A stretch of DNA of 64,000 bases. It comes from an uncultured Bacteroidales bacterium (lineage in GTDB: Bacteria; Bacteroidota; Bacteroidia; Bacteroidales; UBA932). The notes under the pieces are model-generated. The model made no database searches and was not told the DNA's origin. It worked only from the letters and a program-made list of their open reading frames with translations. Of the stretch, positions 1-9,339 are shown piece after piece. Position numbers and translations under genes: made by a program. The DNA lies in NCBI GenBank assembly GCA_944323505.1, contig CALUST010000015.1, forward strand, positions 62,001 through 126,000. The letters are read 5' to 3'. Position 1 is the stretch's first letter. Each line of letters starts with the position of its first letter.

Positions 1-1567
1 AGTTGCCCTTCTCAAACCCTTCATTGATCTTGCGGAAAAGGAAGTTCTTCCTGGCGTTCGGGTCATGGGGCTTCAGGAGCCTTGAACACATGACAGGGCT
101 GAGGGTGAGGGCTACGACTGTCGAAATGATGACAGATACGGCAATGGTGACGGTGAACTGCCTGAACAGCTGGCCGGTGATGCCGGAAAGGAAACTGACA
201 GGGATGAACACGGCACAGAGCACGAGAGACATTGCGATAAGAGCACTCCCGATGCCGCTCATTGCCTTTTTCGTCGCTTCGTATGGAGGCAGATGCTCCT
301 CCGCCATTATCCTGTCCACATTCTCCACCACGACAATGGCGTCATCCACCACTATACCGATGGCGAGAATGAGTCCGAGCAGGGTCATCATGTTGAGCGA
401 GAATCCGAATATCAGCATCACCCCGAATGTTCCCACGAGGGAGATAGGGACTGCTATCGCAGGGATTATCGTCGCCCTCCAGCTCTGCAGGGAGAGGAAC
501 ACGACAAGAATCACGAGAAACAGCGCCTCGAACAGGGTCTTGTACACATGATGTATGGACTCTGATATGTAGGTGGTCATGTCGAACGGGATGTCATAGG
601 TGATGCCGTCCGGGAAATTCCTGCTGATTTCTTCCATCGTGGCCTTCACTTCCTCGGCGACTTTCATGGCATTTGCCCCCGGCAGGGTGTACACGTACAT
701 CACTGCGGCATTGCCTCCGTTGATTCCGCTCTCGGTGTTGTAGGACTGGGCTTCAAGAGACACCCTTGCCACATCCTTTATCCTTATGATGGCCCCGTCA
801 TCACCTGTCCTCACGACGATGTTCTCAAACTGGCTTACGGAAGACAGCCGGCCTGTGGCCGTGATAGGGATTGTGATATCGACTCCGCTTATCGGCTGCT
901 GTCCGAGGACTCCGGCAGCAGATTCCCTGTTCTGGTCCTCAAGTGCGCTTCTCAGGTCATCCACAGTCAGCCCGAGGCTGGCAAGCTTGTCCGGCTGCAC
1001 CCATATCTGCATCCCGTAGTAGCGGCTTCCCACATTTGACACGCGGCCTACTCCCGGGACTCGGCGCAGCATGTCCAGCACATTCAGAGTGGTGTAGTAG
1101 CTGAGGTATATCTCGTCGAATTTCGGGTCATCTGAAAGGACCGTGATGGTCATAAGCCTGCTGGCGGCCTCCTTTTCCACAGAGATACCGTTCTGTACGA
1201 CCTCTGCAGGAAGTCTGGACTCTGCAAGTTTTACCCTGTTCTGCACTTCGACTGCCGCGAGATCAGGGTCACTGGAAATGTCGAATGTCAATGTTGCCGA
1301 GAAACTTCCGGAGTTGGTGTTGGTGGACTCCATGTAGAGCATTCCCGGAGTCCCGTTCAGCTCCTGTTCGATAGGTGTTGCCACGGCCTGTGCCACGGTC
1401 TGCGCGCTCGCTCCCGGATAGGATGCCGAGATTTTCACCACCGGCGGCACTATCTGGGGATATTGGTCGACAGGCAGCATCACCAGCCCGATAAGACCCA
1501 CGAGCACGATTATTATCGATATAACTATCGAGAATACGGGCCTGTCTATGAAGAAATCGGATTTCAT
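1..1567 (-). CDS. RND multidrug efflux permease (AcrB/MexB type), partial
   Basis: This is the inner-membrane proton-driven pump of a tripartite drug efflux system. The ATG is at 1567 on the minus strand and the frame stays open to the window edge, so about the first 522 residues (half of a roughly 1040-residue protein) are present. The start reads MKSDFFIDRPVFSIVISI, the typical HAE1-family N-terminus, followed by TM1 and the porter-domain motif DQYPQIVPP. TM segments near residues 340-500 carry LAIGIVVDDAIVVVENVDR, including the Asp pair of the proton relay. It lies 17 nt downstream of the adaptor gene, so the two form an operon. The outer membrane channel is probably beyond the left edge. 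The family is certain; the substrate cannot be told. Confidence 0.93.
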   Translation of the reverse strand, partial: MKSDFFIDRPVFSIVISIIIVLVGLIGLVMLPVDQYPQIVPPVVKISASYPGASAQTVAQAVATPIEQELNGTPGMLYMESTNTNSGSFSATLTFDISSDPDLAAVEVQNRVKLAESRLPAEVVQNGISVEKEAASRLMTITVLSDDPKFDEIYLSYYTTLNVLDMLRRVPGVGRVSNVGSRYYGMQIWVQPDKLASLGLTVDDLRSALEDQNRESAAGVLGQQPISGVDITIPITATGRLSSVSQFENIVVRTGDDGAIIRIKDVARVSLEAQSYNTESGINGGNAAVMYVYTLPGANAMKVAEEVKATMEEISRNFPDGITYDIPFDMTTYISESIHHVYKTLFEALFLVILVVFLSLQSWRATIIPAIAVPISLVGTFGVMLIFGFSLNMMTLLGLILAIGIVVDDAIVVVENVDRIMAEEHLPPYEATKKAMSGIGSALIAMSLVLCAVFIPVSFLSGITGQLFRQFTVTIAVSVIISTVVALTLSPVMCSRLLKPHDPNARKNFLFRKINEGFEKGN

Positions 1568-1584
1568 CTCTACCTTTTTTAGTT

Positions 1585-2808
1585 TTAATTAGCCGGCTGC
1601 AGCTGGTCTGCACGTCTTGCCTTCATCCCGTGGGACAACTTGTGGAATCCTTCGGTCACAATCTGCTCTCCTGGCAGGAGTCCTCTTTCCACCACGACCT
1701 TGTTGCCGGTCTCCGGTCCCAGTTCGATGAATCTCCTCTCCACCACATTGTCATTTCTCAGGACGAAGATATATGAGCCGTCTTTTTCTATTTCCACCGC
1801 CTTGGTCGGCACTACGACAGCATCTTCCCTGACATCAAGGAGCAGCGTGACGTTGGTGAACTGTCCCGGCAGGAGTTCCCTGTCCGGATTCGGTATGTCC
1901 GCATGGACGGAGAATGTCCCGGACTTCGAATCCACCTGGGGATCGGCGAAGTCCACGAGTCCGCGGTATTTGTAGATTGATTTGTCAGCGAGGGTGATGG
2001 TGACATACGGATCCCATTTTCTCAGGGAATCTTTCTGCCCGATGTTCACGTTACGGGCCTTGCTGACCTGGTAGTCAAGGTCGGTCATCTTGAACTCCAC
2101 TGTCACGGTGTCGCTCTTTACGATTGTCGCGAGCAGCGACTGCCCGCCCGGTCCGACAAGGGAGCCTATATCCACGTATCTCTCACTGATATATCCGCTT
2201 ATAGGAGACCTTACAGTCGTGTAGCTCAGTGCAAGTTCATCCTGCCTGAGGTCTGCCTCGCTCATCTGGACCTCCGCTTTTGCGCTCTCGTATGATGCGA
2301 TGGCGTTGTCAAGGTCGAGCTGGCTGGCCGCTTTCTGGTCATATAGCGGGCGGATACGCTCAAGATCCTGCTCTGCCTTGAGTTCCATTGCCTTGTTCTT
2401 GGCCAGGAGAGCCTTGGCCCTGTCCACGGTGGCCTTGTATTGCCGTGGATCTATGATGAACAGCACCTGGTTTTTCTTTACATACGTACCCTCTTCAAAA
2501 AGCATCTGTTCCAGGTAGCCTTCCACTCTGGCGCGCACCTCGACAAACTGCTGCGCCCTGACGCTTCCTGGATATTCCCCATAGATCTCGACATCTTCGG
2601 TGGATACGGTCTCCGTGCTTACAACAGGGATGATTTCTGCCACAGGCTCCGGTCTCGTCGCCCATATTACCAATGCAACGACCGCCACGACGGCAATCCC
2701 GATTGCGAGCCATTGTCTCCAGTTGAACTTCTTGATTTTGACGACAACATACTGGGAGCCTTTGTCCAGGCTGTTGTATGTGTTCCTGAGAAACTGTCTA
2801 CCTTTCAT
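1585..2808 (-). CDS. RND efflux periplasmic adaptor (AcrA/MexA type)
   Basis: Membrane fusion protein that links the RND pump to the outer membrane channel. I take the ATG at 2808 (407 aa); a longer frame to 2886 adds a Cys-rich segment that looks non-coding. After about 25 polar residues comes one hydrophobic helix (WLAIGIAVVAVVALVIWA), an uncleaved anchor rather than a lipobox. Then follow the biotinyl-lipoyl half-motif around YPGSVRAQQFVEVRARVEGY, an alpha-helical hairpin (about residues 100-170), the second lipoyl half (TTVRSPISGYISERYVDIGSLV) and the beta-barrel and membrane-proximal domains. It is the first gene of a minus-strand operon with the pump. The gap to the Fur-family gene on the other strand is 154 nt and must hold both promoters. 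No dedicated regulator is seen for this pump. Confidence 0.92.
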   Translation of the reverse strand: MKGRQFLRNTYNSLDKGSQYVVVKIKKFNWRQWLAIGIAVVAVVALVIWATRPEPVAEIIPVVSTETVSTEDVEIYGEYPGSVRAQQFVEVRARVEGYLEQMLFEEGTYVKKNQVLFIIDPRQYKATVDRAKALLAKNKAMELKAEQDLERIRPLYDQKAASQLDLDNAIASYESAKAEVQMSEADLRQDELALSYTTVRSPISGYISERYVDIGSLVGPGGQSLLATIVKSDTVTVEFKMTDLDYQVSKARNVNIGQKDSLRKWDPYVTITLADKSIYKYRGLVDFADPQVDSKSGTFSVHADIPNPDRELLPGQFTNVTLLLDVREDAVVVPTKAVEIEKDGSYIFVLRNDNVVERRFIELGPETGNKVVVERGLLPGEQIVTEGFHKLSHGMKARRADQLQPAN

Positions 2809-2921
2809 ACGATTCGTGTTAGCCGCTTGCGCGCAGCAAAATATATGCCCGCAACCCGTTTCTGTGCCGGGTACGCGGTATTCCAACCAGCAAAGTTAAA
2901 TATATTCTCCGAGTTTTTTTG

Positions 2922-2929
2922 TAATTTTG
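2922..2929 (+). promoter_or_regulatory. Candidate -7 element of the Fur-family gene
   Basis: TAATTTTG matches the Bacteroidota -7 consensus TAnnTTTG and ends 33 nt before the chosen ATG. No clear TTG is found at the usual -33 distance, so the assignment rests on the -7 box and its position in the divergent gap. Confidence 0.4.
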
Positions 2930-2962
2930 CGGAGAAACAGTGATTTTGGCAGGAGAATGGCG

Positions 2963-3388
2963 ATGGACAGCCGGAAAATAGAGGAAATACTTGAGAAGAA
3001 AGGAGTCAGGGTGACTTCCATAAGGATTCTTGTCATGGACGCCCTCATGTCGGCCTCAAGACCGATGTCTCTTTCTGATCTGGAGACAGTACTGGATACA
3101 GTTGACAAGTCCAGCATTTTCAGGACATTGGAAGTCTTTGAAAAACATCATGCAGTACATTCGATTGATGACGGTACAGGCTCGGTCAAATTTGAGGTGT
3201 GCGAAGGAGAGGAAGAATGCACAGTCTCCGACATGCACGCTCATTTCTACTGCGAAAAATGTCACAAGACCTTCTGTCTTAAAGAAATAAATGCTCCGGT
3301 AGTGGACTTGCCCGAAGGCTTTGAGATGCATTCCGTCAATTATATCGTAAAGGGCGTCTGCCGGAGTTGCAGCAGGAAGATGGCCTGA
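2963..3388 (+). CDS. Fur-family metal-responsive transcriptional regulator
   Basis: 141-aa DNA-binding repressor of the Fur/Zur/PerR superfamily. The start was chosen because AGGAG at 2951-2955 lies 7 nt before ATG 2963, but only 1 nt before ATG 2957. The N-terminal winged helix (about residues 1-80) includes TSIFRTLEVF-type recognition-helix sequence (here KSSIFRTLEVFEKHHAV). The C-terminal dimerisation domain carries the metal motif HAHFYCEKCHKTFCL (HxHFxCxxC) and a final CRSCS, giving the two CxxC pairs of a structural zinc site. Sequence alone does not separate Fur from Zur. It sits just upstream of a heavy-metal efflux operon and 6 kb from feoAB, so it may control either; that is inference. 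It is shorter than many Fur proteins but complete. Confidence 0.9.
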   Translation: MDSRKIEEILEKKGVRVTSIRILVMDALMSASRPMSLSDLETVLDTVDKSSIFRTLEVFEKHHAVHSIDDGTGSVKFEVCEGEEECTVSDMHAHFYCEKCHKTFCLKEINAPVVDLPEGFEMHSVNYIVKGVCRSCSRKMA

Positions 3389-3466
3389 CACTCCTGTCTC
3401 TCGGCAAGCATTTTCCCTGTTTATGCCAAAATGATGAATTGCAACCGGGTTGCGGCAGCCCGGAAA

Positions 3467-3474
3467 TATCTTTG
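3467..3474 (+). promoter_or_regulatory. Candidate -7 element of the metal-efflux operon
   Basis: TATCTTTG fits TAnnTTTG exactly and lies 24 nt before the czcB-type ATG. Just upstream, 3445-3463 can form a CCGGG/CCCGG hairpin that might be the end of the regulator transcript or an operator. No well-placed TTG at -33 was found. Confidence 0.45.
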
Positions 3475-3498
3475 CACCCGTTCAAAAGGTACAGAGAT

Positions 3499-4704
3499 AT
3501 GAAAAGACTTGTCCTGTTGGCAGGAATTGCCTCCATGCTCCTTCTCGGGTCCTGCGGGGCCGGGCATAATCACGAGGAGCATCATGAATCCGAAGAATAT
3601 GTTGACGGTCACGGCCATGAGGCGGATCCCCATGACCATGATGCCGTGCACGGCAGTGGCGATATGTCCGCAAAAAGCCATGCGGATGAGATAGTTATCT
3701 CTCCTGAAAAGGCTGCTGCGGCAGGGATTGCGACCGAGACAGTGGCGCCGGGGTCGTTTGCCGGAATCATCAGGACCGGAGGCAGGGTGATGCTGTCAAA
3801 AAGTGACGAGAGGACCGTGGTCGCATCCACGGACGGGATAGTGTCATTCAACGGGAATTATTTTGAAGGGGCGTCAGTCGAAGAAGGGCAGCCTCTCTTC
3901 TCCGTGATATCGGGCGCCATCCAGGACGGCAACAGGATAGGGAAGGCCAGAATTGCCTATGAGACCGCCAAGGCTGAATACGAGAGGGCGTCCGCCCTTG
4001 TTGACAGCAAGATAGTCTCCAAAAAGGAATTCGTCAGGATAAAAGAGGACTATGAGAATGCCCGTCTTGCATACGAGGCCCTCCGGCCGAATGCGGACGG
4101 AACCGGTGTCGTCATCACAGCCCCATTCCGCGGATATGTCGAAAGCATCTTCGTCAAGGACGGTGACTATGTGCAGATGGGGGCGCCGCTTGCCTGCATC
4201 ACCATGAATACTGACCTGGTATTGCAGGCGGATGTCTCACAGCGGTATTGTGACAGGCTTCAAGATATCGTTTCGGCCAACTTCATGACACCTTCAATGG
4301 CTTCGGTACAGAATGTCTCCGACCTCGGAGGCAGGCTGCTGTCCATCGGCCGCAGTTCTGCCGGGTCGTCCTATTACATCCCTGTGACATTCTCGTTTGC
4401 CAACAACGGCAAGATTGTCCCTGGGACATTTGCAGAGGTCTGGCTCATGACGAGGGCGCGGGACAATGTGCTGTCCCTTCCTGTCTCCGCAATAACTGAG
4501 GAGCAGGGGCTGTACTTCGTATACCTCAGACTTGATGACAGCTGCTACAAGAAGCAGGAGGTGACTCTCGGCGAAAGTGACGGACAGAGGACAGAAATAC
4601 TGTCAGGTATCAGACCCGGGGACAATGTGGTGGTCAGAGGGGCATATAACGTCAGACTCGCCTCAGCCTCCAATATAATACCGGCACATACGCATAACCA
4701 TTAA
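3499..4704 (+). CDS. Heavy-metal efflux periplasmic adaptor lipoprotein (CzcB/CusB type)
   Basis: 401-aa adaptor of an HME-RND metal exporter. The ATG at 3499 begins MKRLVLLAGIASMLLLGSCG, a lipoprotein signal with Cys at about residue 18. Directly after it is a His/Asp/Glu-rich stretch (about residues 21-60, with repeated HNH, HGH and HDHD groups) typical of periplasmic metal-handling adaptors and able to bind Zn, Cu, Co or Ni. Then come the lipoyl halves (VVASTDGIVSFNGNYFEG and VVITAPFRGYVESIFVKDGD), a short helical hairpin near residues 150-190, and the beta-barrel. The gene is 10 nt before the pump gene. The C-terminus is again His-rich (ends HTHNH). A cation specificity cannot be read from the sequence. 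Confidence 0.9.
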   Translation: MKRLVLLAGIASMLLLGSCGAGHNHEEHHESEEYVDGHGHEADPHDHDAVHGSGDMSAKSHADEIVISPEKAAAAGIATETVAPGSFAGIIRTGGRVMLSKSDERTVVASTDGIVSFNGNYFEGASVEEGQPLFSVISGAIQDGNRIGKARIAYETAKAEYERASALVDSKIVSKKEFVRIKEDYENARLAYEALRPNADGTGVVITAPFRGYVESIFVKDGDYVQMGAPLACITMNTDLVLQADVSQRYCDRLQDIVSANFMTPSMASVQNVSDLGGRLLSIGRSSAGSSYYIPVTFSFANNGKIVPGTFAEVWLMTRARDNVLSLPVSAITEEQGLYFVYLRLDDSCYKKQEVTLGESDGQRTEILSGIRPGDNVVVRGAYNVRLASASNIIPAHTHNH

Positions 4705-4714
4705 AAATACGGCC

Positions 4715-7700
4715 ATGCTGAACAGGATAATACATTTTTCACTCAGCAACAGGTTGCTGGTGCTTGTCGCGGCGGTATTGCTGATGGTGGCCGGGGCCTA
4801 TGTGATGAACCGGACGGAAGTGGATGTGTTCCCGGACCTGAACGCCCCGACCGTAGTGGTCATGACAGAAGCCGGAGGGATGGCTGCTGAAGAGGTCGAG
4901 ATGCTGGTCACATTCCCGATAGAGACGGCCGTGAACGGGGCTACCGGGGTCAGGCGGGTACGTTCTTCCTCCACGACAGGCTTTTCTGTCGTATGGGTGG
5001 AATTCGACTGGGACATGGACATCTATCTTGCCCGTCAGATAGTGTCGGAGAAGATTGCGATGGCGGCGGAAGAGTTGCCGGACAATGTCGGCAATCCCAC
5101 CCTCGGGCCGCAATCGTCGATTCTCGGCGAACTTCTCATAGTGGGGATGACAGCGGACACGACGTCCATGCTTGACCTGAGGACCATCGCAGACTGGACC
5201 ATAAGGCCGAGGCTGCTTTCCACGGGAGGTGTCGCCCAGGTGGCCGTCCTCGGAGGGGACATCAAGGAATATCAGGTGCTCATCCATCCTGACAGGATGA
5301 AATACTACGGTGTCACTCTCGGGGAAGTGATGGCTGTCACGCGAGACATGAACAGGAACACGAACGGAGGAGTGATCTACGAATACGGGAATGAATATAT
5401 AGTCAGAGGCGTAATCTCGACGGAAGATGTGCGTGAGATGGCACGGTCCGTCATCAAGACCGTGAACGGCGCCCCGGTCACCCTTGAGGATGTCGCCGAC
5501 GTGCAGATCGGGGCGCAGCAGCCACGGCTCGGTGTCGCATCGGAGAAAGGAAAGCCGGCAGTGCTGGTGACTGTCACCAAGCAGCCGGAGACGGGGACGT
5601 TGGAACTGACGGCAAAATTGGAGGAGGCGTTGAAGGATGTGCAGAAGAACCTGCCTCCTGATGTGAAGATATCCACGGACACGTTCCGCCAGGCGAGATT
5701 CATAGAAAGTTCCATCAGCAATGTGAAATCGTCCCTTTATGAGGGGGCCTTTTTCGTGGTCATTGTGCTGATTCTCTTCCTTGCGAATGCCAGGACGACA
5801 ATCATCTCGCTCATAACCCTGCCGCTGTCGGTTCTCATCTCGATACTCACATTGAACTGGATGGGCATGACCATCAATACGATGAGTCTCGGCGGTCTCG
5901 CGATTGCCATAGGCTCTCTTGTCGATGATGCCATAGTGGATGTCGAGAATGTCTGGAAGCATATCAGAGCAAATAAGGCTCTCCCGGCCGCAGAGAGGCG
6001 TCCTATATTGGATGTCGTATTCGAGGCATCGAAAGAGGTCAGGATGCCTATCCTGAACTCGACACTCATAATAATAGTCAGTTTCGTGCCTCTTTTCTTC
6101 CTGTCCGGAATGGAAGGAAGGATGCTTGCCCCTCTCGGGGTGGCATTCATAACGGCTTTGCTCGCCTCCACTCTTGTCGCCCTGACGCTTACGCCGGTCC
6201 TGTGCAGTTATATGCTTGACTACAAAGTGAAAGGGGACGGCGTGCCGAAAGAGGCCTTCCTTGCGGTATGGCTCAAGAAATACTATAGGATGGCCCTGGA
6301 ATGGGTGATGAGGCATAAGATAAGTGTCGTGGGCGCGACAATGGCCCTGTTCTGTGCCGCACTCGGACTCTTCTTCACACTCGGGCACAGTTTCCTGCCG
6401 GCGTTCAATGAAGGGTCGTTCACAATCAATGTGAGTTCTCTTCCCGGCATCTCTCTCGAAGAGTCCGACAAGATAGGCAGACAGGCAGAGGAACTGCTGC
6501 TTTCCATCCCTGAGATACAGACAGTCGCGAGAAAGACGGGCCGCGCCGAACTCGACGAGCATGCCCTCGGAGTGAATGTCTCTGAAATAGAGGCACCGTT
6601 CGAACTCGGGGGCCGGTCCCATGCCGAACTCCTTGCCGACGTCCGTGCAAAACTCTCGACCATATCGGGAGCCAACATAGAGATAGGGCAGCCTATCAGC
6701 CACAGGATAGACGCCATGTTGAGCGGCACACAGGCGAGCATCGCCATCAAACTGTTCGGGGATGACCTCAACAGGATGTTTGCGATAGGCAATCAGATCA
6801 AGGACAGGATAAGCGGGGTGGAGGGCATTGCCGACCTCAATGTGGAGCAGCAGATAGAGAGACCGGAAATCAAGATTGTCCCCAACAGGGAGATGCTTGC
6901 CAAGTACGGCATATCAATGCCGGCGTTCAGCGAATTCGTGACAGTGAATATGGCAGGAGAGACTGTGTCGCAGGTCTATGAGCAGGGGAAGACATTCGAT
7001 CTGGTGGTGCGTGCGGCGGAGTCGGACAGGGGCTCGGCAGAGAGTATCCGCAATCTGATGATAGACGATGCGTCAGGCAACAAGCTGCCTCTTTCATACG
7101 TCGCTGATGTCGTGTCTTCGACAGGCCCGAATGCCATCAACAGGGAGAATGTGAAAAGAAAAGTCGTGATTTCGGCCAATGCCGCCGGAAGGGACCTCGG
7201 AAGCGTGGTGGATGACATAAGGGAGATAGTGGATTCAGAGATATCATTGCCTGAGGGCTACCATATAGAATACGGGGGACAGTTCGAGAGTGAAAAGGAG
7301 GCGAGCCGGGTGCTTCTGCTGACATCCATGATGAGCATCATCGTGATTTTCCTGCTGCTGTACATGCAGTTCAAGAGTGCCGCGCAGAGCGGGGTTGTGC
7401 TGCTCAACCTGCCTCTTGCCCTCATCGGAGGCGTATTTGCCCTGCTTCTGACAACAGGCGAGCTGAGCATTCCTGCCATCATCGGATTCATATCCCTGTT
7501 CGGCATAGCCACGAGGAACGGCATGCTGCTCATCAGCCATTACAATTTGTTGCGCGAGCAGGGGTACTCGCTGTACGACAGCATCATACAAGGCTCTCTT
7601 GACAGACTGAACCCTATCCTGATGACGGCCCTGTCATCCGCCCTGGCACTCATCCCTCTTGCAGTGAAGGGAGACCTGCCGGGCAACGAGATTCAGAGCC

Positions 7701-7852
7701 CTATGGCGAAGGTGATTCTCGGAGGACTGCTCACTTCCACATTCCTCAACGGCTTCATCGTGCCTGTGATGTACTGGTGGCTGCACCGCAAGGACAAATG
7801 TCCTGAGACAATGGGACCCATCTCAGAAAAGAATAATAATGACGGAATATGA
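4715..7852 (+). CDS. Heavy-metal RND efflux pump (CzcA/CusA family)
   Basis: 1045-aa inner-membrane cation/proton antiporter that takes metal ions from the periplasm or cytoplasm and drives them through the adaptor and the outer membrane channel. N-terminal TM1 is followed by EVDVFPDLNAPTVVV, a family hallmark. The TM4 signature IGSLVDDAIVDVENVWKH has Asp404/Asp405 as the proton relay. Twelve TM helices and two large periplasmic loops are readable, and the length is normal for the family. It is 10 nt after the adaptor gene and overlaps the outer membrane factor gene by 4 nt (ATGA), so translation is probably coupled. Close homologues export Co/Zn/Cd or Cu/Ag; I cannot pick one. Confidence 0.93.
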   Translation: MLNRIIHFSLSNRLLVLVAAVLLMVAGAYVMNRTEVDVFPDLNAPTVVVMTEAGGMAAEEVEMLVTFPIETAVNGATGVRRVRSSSTTGFSVVWVEFDWDMDIYLARQIVSEKIAMAAEELPDNVGNPTLGPQSSILGELLIVGMTADTTSMLDLRTIADWTIRPRLLSTGGVAQVAVLGGDIKEYQVLIHPDRMKYYGVTLGEVMAVTRDMNRNTNGGVIYEYGNEYIVRGVISTEDVREMARSVIKTVNGAPVTLEDVADVQIGAQQPRLGVASEKGKPAVLVTVTKQPETGTLELTAKLEEALKDVQKNLPPDVKISTDTFRQARFIESSISNVKSSLYEGAFFVVIVLILFLANARTTIISLITLPLSVLISILTLNWMGMTINTMSLGGLAIAIGSLVDDAIVDVENVWKHIRANKALPAAERRPILDVVFEASKEVRMPILNSTLIIIVSFVPLFFLSGMEGRMLAPLGVAFITALLASTLVALTLTPVLCSYMLDYKVKGDGVPKEAFLAVWLKKYYRMALEWVMRHKISVVGATMALFCAALGLFFTLGHSFLPAFNEGSFTINVSSLPGISLEESDKIGRQAEELLLSIPEIQTVARKTGRAELDEHALGVNVSEIEAPFELGGRSHAELLADVRAKLSTISGANIEIGQPISHRIDAMLSGTQASIAIKLFGDDLNRMFAIGNQIKDRISGVEGIADLNVEQQIERPEIKIVPNREMLAKYGISMPAFSEFVTVNMAGETVSQVYEQGKTFDLVVRAAESDRGSAESIRNLMIDDASGNKLPLSYVADVVSSTGPNAINRENVKRKVVISANAAGRDLGSVVDDIREIVDSEISLPEGYHIEYGGQFESEKEASRVLLLTSMMSIIVIFLLLYMQFKSAAQSGVVLLNLPLALIGGVFALLLTTGELSIPAIIGFISLFGIATRNGMLLISHYNLLREQGYSLYDSIIQGSLDRLNPILMTALSSALALIPLAVKGDLPGNEIQSPMAKVILGGLLTSTFLNGFIVPVMYWWLHRKDKCPETMGPISEKNNNDGI

Positions 7853-9144
7853 AATCAAGGAAAATATATTTGACAGCCATGTCCGCTGTCCTGTCTGCAG
7901 GATTTGTTGCCGACGGGACTGAGGCATGTGCCGCAGCCATGGATGTGCCTGCCGTCGCGGCTGCGGACTCTGCGGAGGTCGCCATGGGGAGCGGCAATGC
8001 CGGAGAAAGTGCTGTTGTCCTCAGGACAGGCAATATTGAGGAGGTGCTGCTCTCTGTGCAGGACAACAATCCGGAACTGATTGCCCTTGGCAAGGATGCC
8101 GAGGCGCAGATGCTCCAGATGAAAGGGGAGAATATCCCGGAAGACCCGTCGGTCGAATACAGTTCGTTCTACAGTAGCGGGGTGTCAGGACAGTCAGGCT
8201 CCGAACTGGTCGTGTCGCAGGGCTTTGATTTCCCGACCCTGTATGCGGCAAGGCACAAAAGAAATGAACTTGCGCAGGCTGCCCTTGACAAGGGCCTGGA
8301 GAGCGAACGGCGCAGGATACTCCTTGACGCACGCAATCTGTGCTATGACATCATCATGTACAGACAGACCGGCTCCTTGCTCGCAATGCAGTCAGAGATA
8401 GCAGGCAGGCTTCTCTCCCTTTATGGGCAGAGGCTTGAGACAGGAGATGCTTCCGTCTTGGAGGTCAATAAGATAAAGGTCGAACTCATGGGAGTCGCGA
8501 CTGCGGTTGCGGCCAACGATGCCGCGCTTGATGCAGCCTGCCGTGCACTTGACGCCATGAACGGGGGAAATGTCATTGAGTTCGAGGCGGATTTCTATCC
8601 GCTGGTCGAGGAAATCCGCGACAGGGAGGCATTCATAGAAGAATATCTTGGCTCGGATGCCTCGGTCGCTGCCGCAGAGAATGCCGCAGACGCTGCGGCG
8701 AAGGAGGTCTCGGTCAACCGTCAGGGATGGATCCCGAAGTTTGAGATAGGCTACCGCCGCAATACGGCAATCCGGGAGGCGGAGCATGGCTTTCTTGTCG
8801 GAGGATCGATACCGCTTTTCTCCAATCACCGCAAGGTGGCCATGGCCAAGGCCCGCTCCGCTTCCGCGCACAGCACGCTCAACTCGGTAAGGCTGCAGGC
8901 GGAGTCCGAAGTCAGGGCATTATTGAATGAGATGGAGCAGACTGAAAATGCAATCAGGGCATACGATGAGCCACTGATGAGGGAGACCCTCGAACTGCTC
9001 GGCAAAGCCGTTGAGGGAGGCGAGATATCGCTGATAGACTATTTCGTGGAGGCATCCACAATATATGACAACCTTTCGGCCTGTATCTCGCTGAAGAACA
9101 ATTATTACAAACTCCTCGCCCGTCTCTGCAAAAACCGGCAGTGA
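7849..9144 (+). CDS. TolC-family outer membrane factor of metal efflux (CzcC type)
   Basis: 431-aa outer membrane channel that completes the tripartite metal exporter. The N-terminus (about 35 residues) is a Sec signal followed by an Ala-rich stretch. It contains the two OEP repeats with long amphipathic helices (for example around ARHKRNELAQAALDKGLESE and near the C-terminus around LNEMEQTENAIRAYDE) and the typical VQDNNPEL motif near residue 73. The start overlaps the pump stop by 4 nt. The gene order adaptor, pump, channel is common in Bacteroidota. No terminator is obvious after the stop at 9144. Confidence 0.88.
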   Translation: MKSRKIYLTAMSAVLSAGFVADGTEACAAAMDVPAVAAADSAEVAMGSGNAGESAVVLRTGNIEEVLLSVQDNNPELIALGKDAEAQMLQMKGENIPEDPSVEYSSFYSSGVSGQSGSELVVSQGFDFPTLYAARHKRNELAQAALDKGLESERRRILLDARNLCYDIIMYRQTGSLLAMQSEIAGRLLSLYGQRLETGDASVLEVNKIKVELMGVATAVAANDAALDAACRALDAMNGGNVIEFEADFYPLVEEIRDREAFIEEYLGSDASVAAAENAADAAAKEVSVNRQGWIPKFEIGYRRNTAIREAEHGFLVGGSIPLFSNHRKVAMAKARSASAHSTLNSVRLQAESEVRALLNEMEQTENAIRAYDEPLMRETLELLGKAVEGGEISLIDYFVEASTIYDNLSACISLKNNYYKLLARLCKNRQ

Positions 9145-9301
9145 CCTGTGCCGGGGCTTTGGGACAAGGTCATCATTAGTGGTGACAAGAAGACGGGGGA
9201 GTCATCATAAATGTGTATTATTGACCTATTTTGCAGGTATGCCGATATGTGGTGACGTCATTTTTTGTATCTTCGGGCCGGATTTTCATGCATAGCGATA
9301 C

Positions 9302-9320
9302 CGGCAGGGCAAGCCTGCCG
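9302..9320 (+). other. Stem-loop in the feoAB leader
   Basis: CGGCAGG (9302-9308) and CCTGCCG (9314-9320) form a perfect 7-bp stem with a 5-nt loop, ending 19 nt before the feoAB start codon. There is no T-run, so it is not a terminator; it may affect translation or be an operator. A near-match to the -7 box (TATCTTCG, 9268-9275) lies upstream of it. The rest of the 9145-9339 gap shows nothing I recognise. Confidence 0.4.
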
Positions 9321-9339
9321 CAAGAGAAAAGGAATACAG

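Noticed and set aside
4739-6703. 654-codon open frame on the minus strand across the metal pump gene
   Set aside because: It is a shadow of the clearly coding plus strand; its product is His/Arg-rich without any domain.
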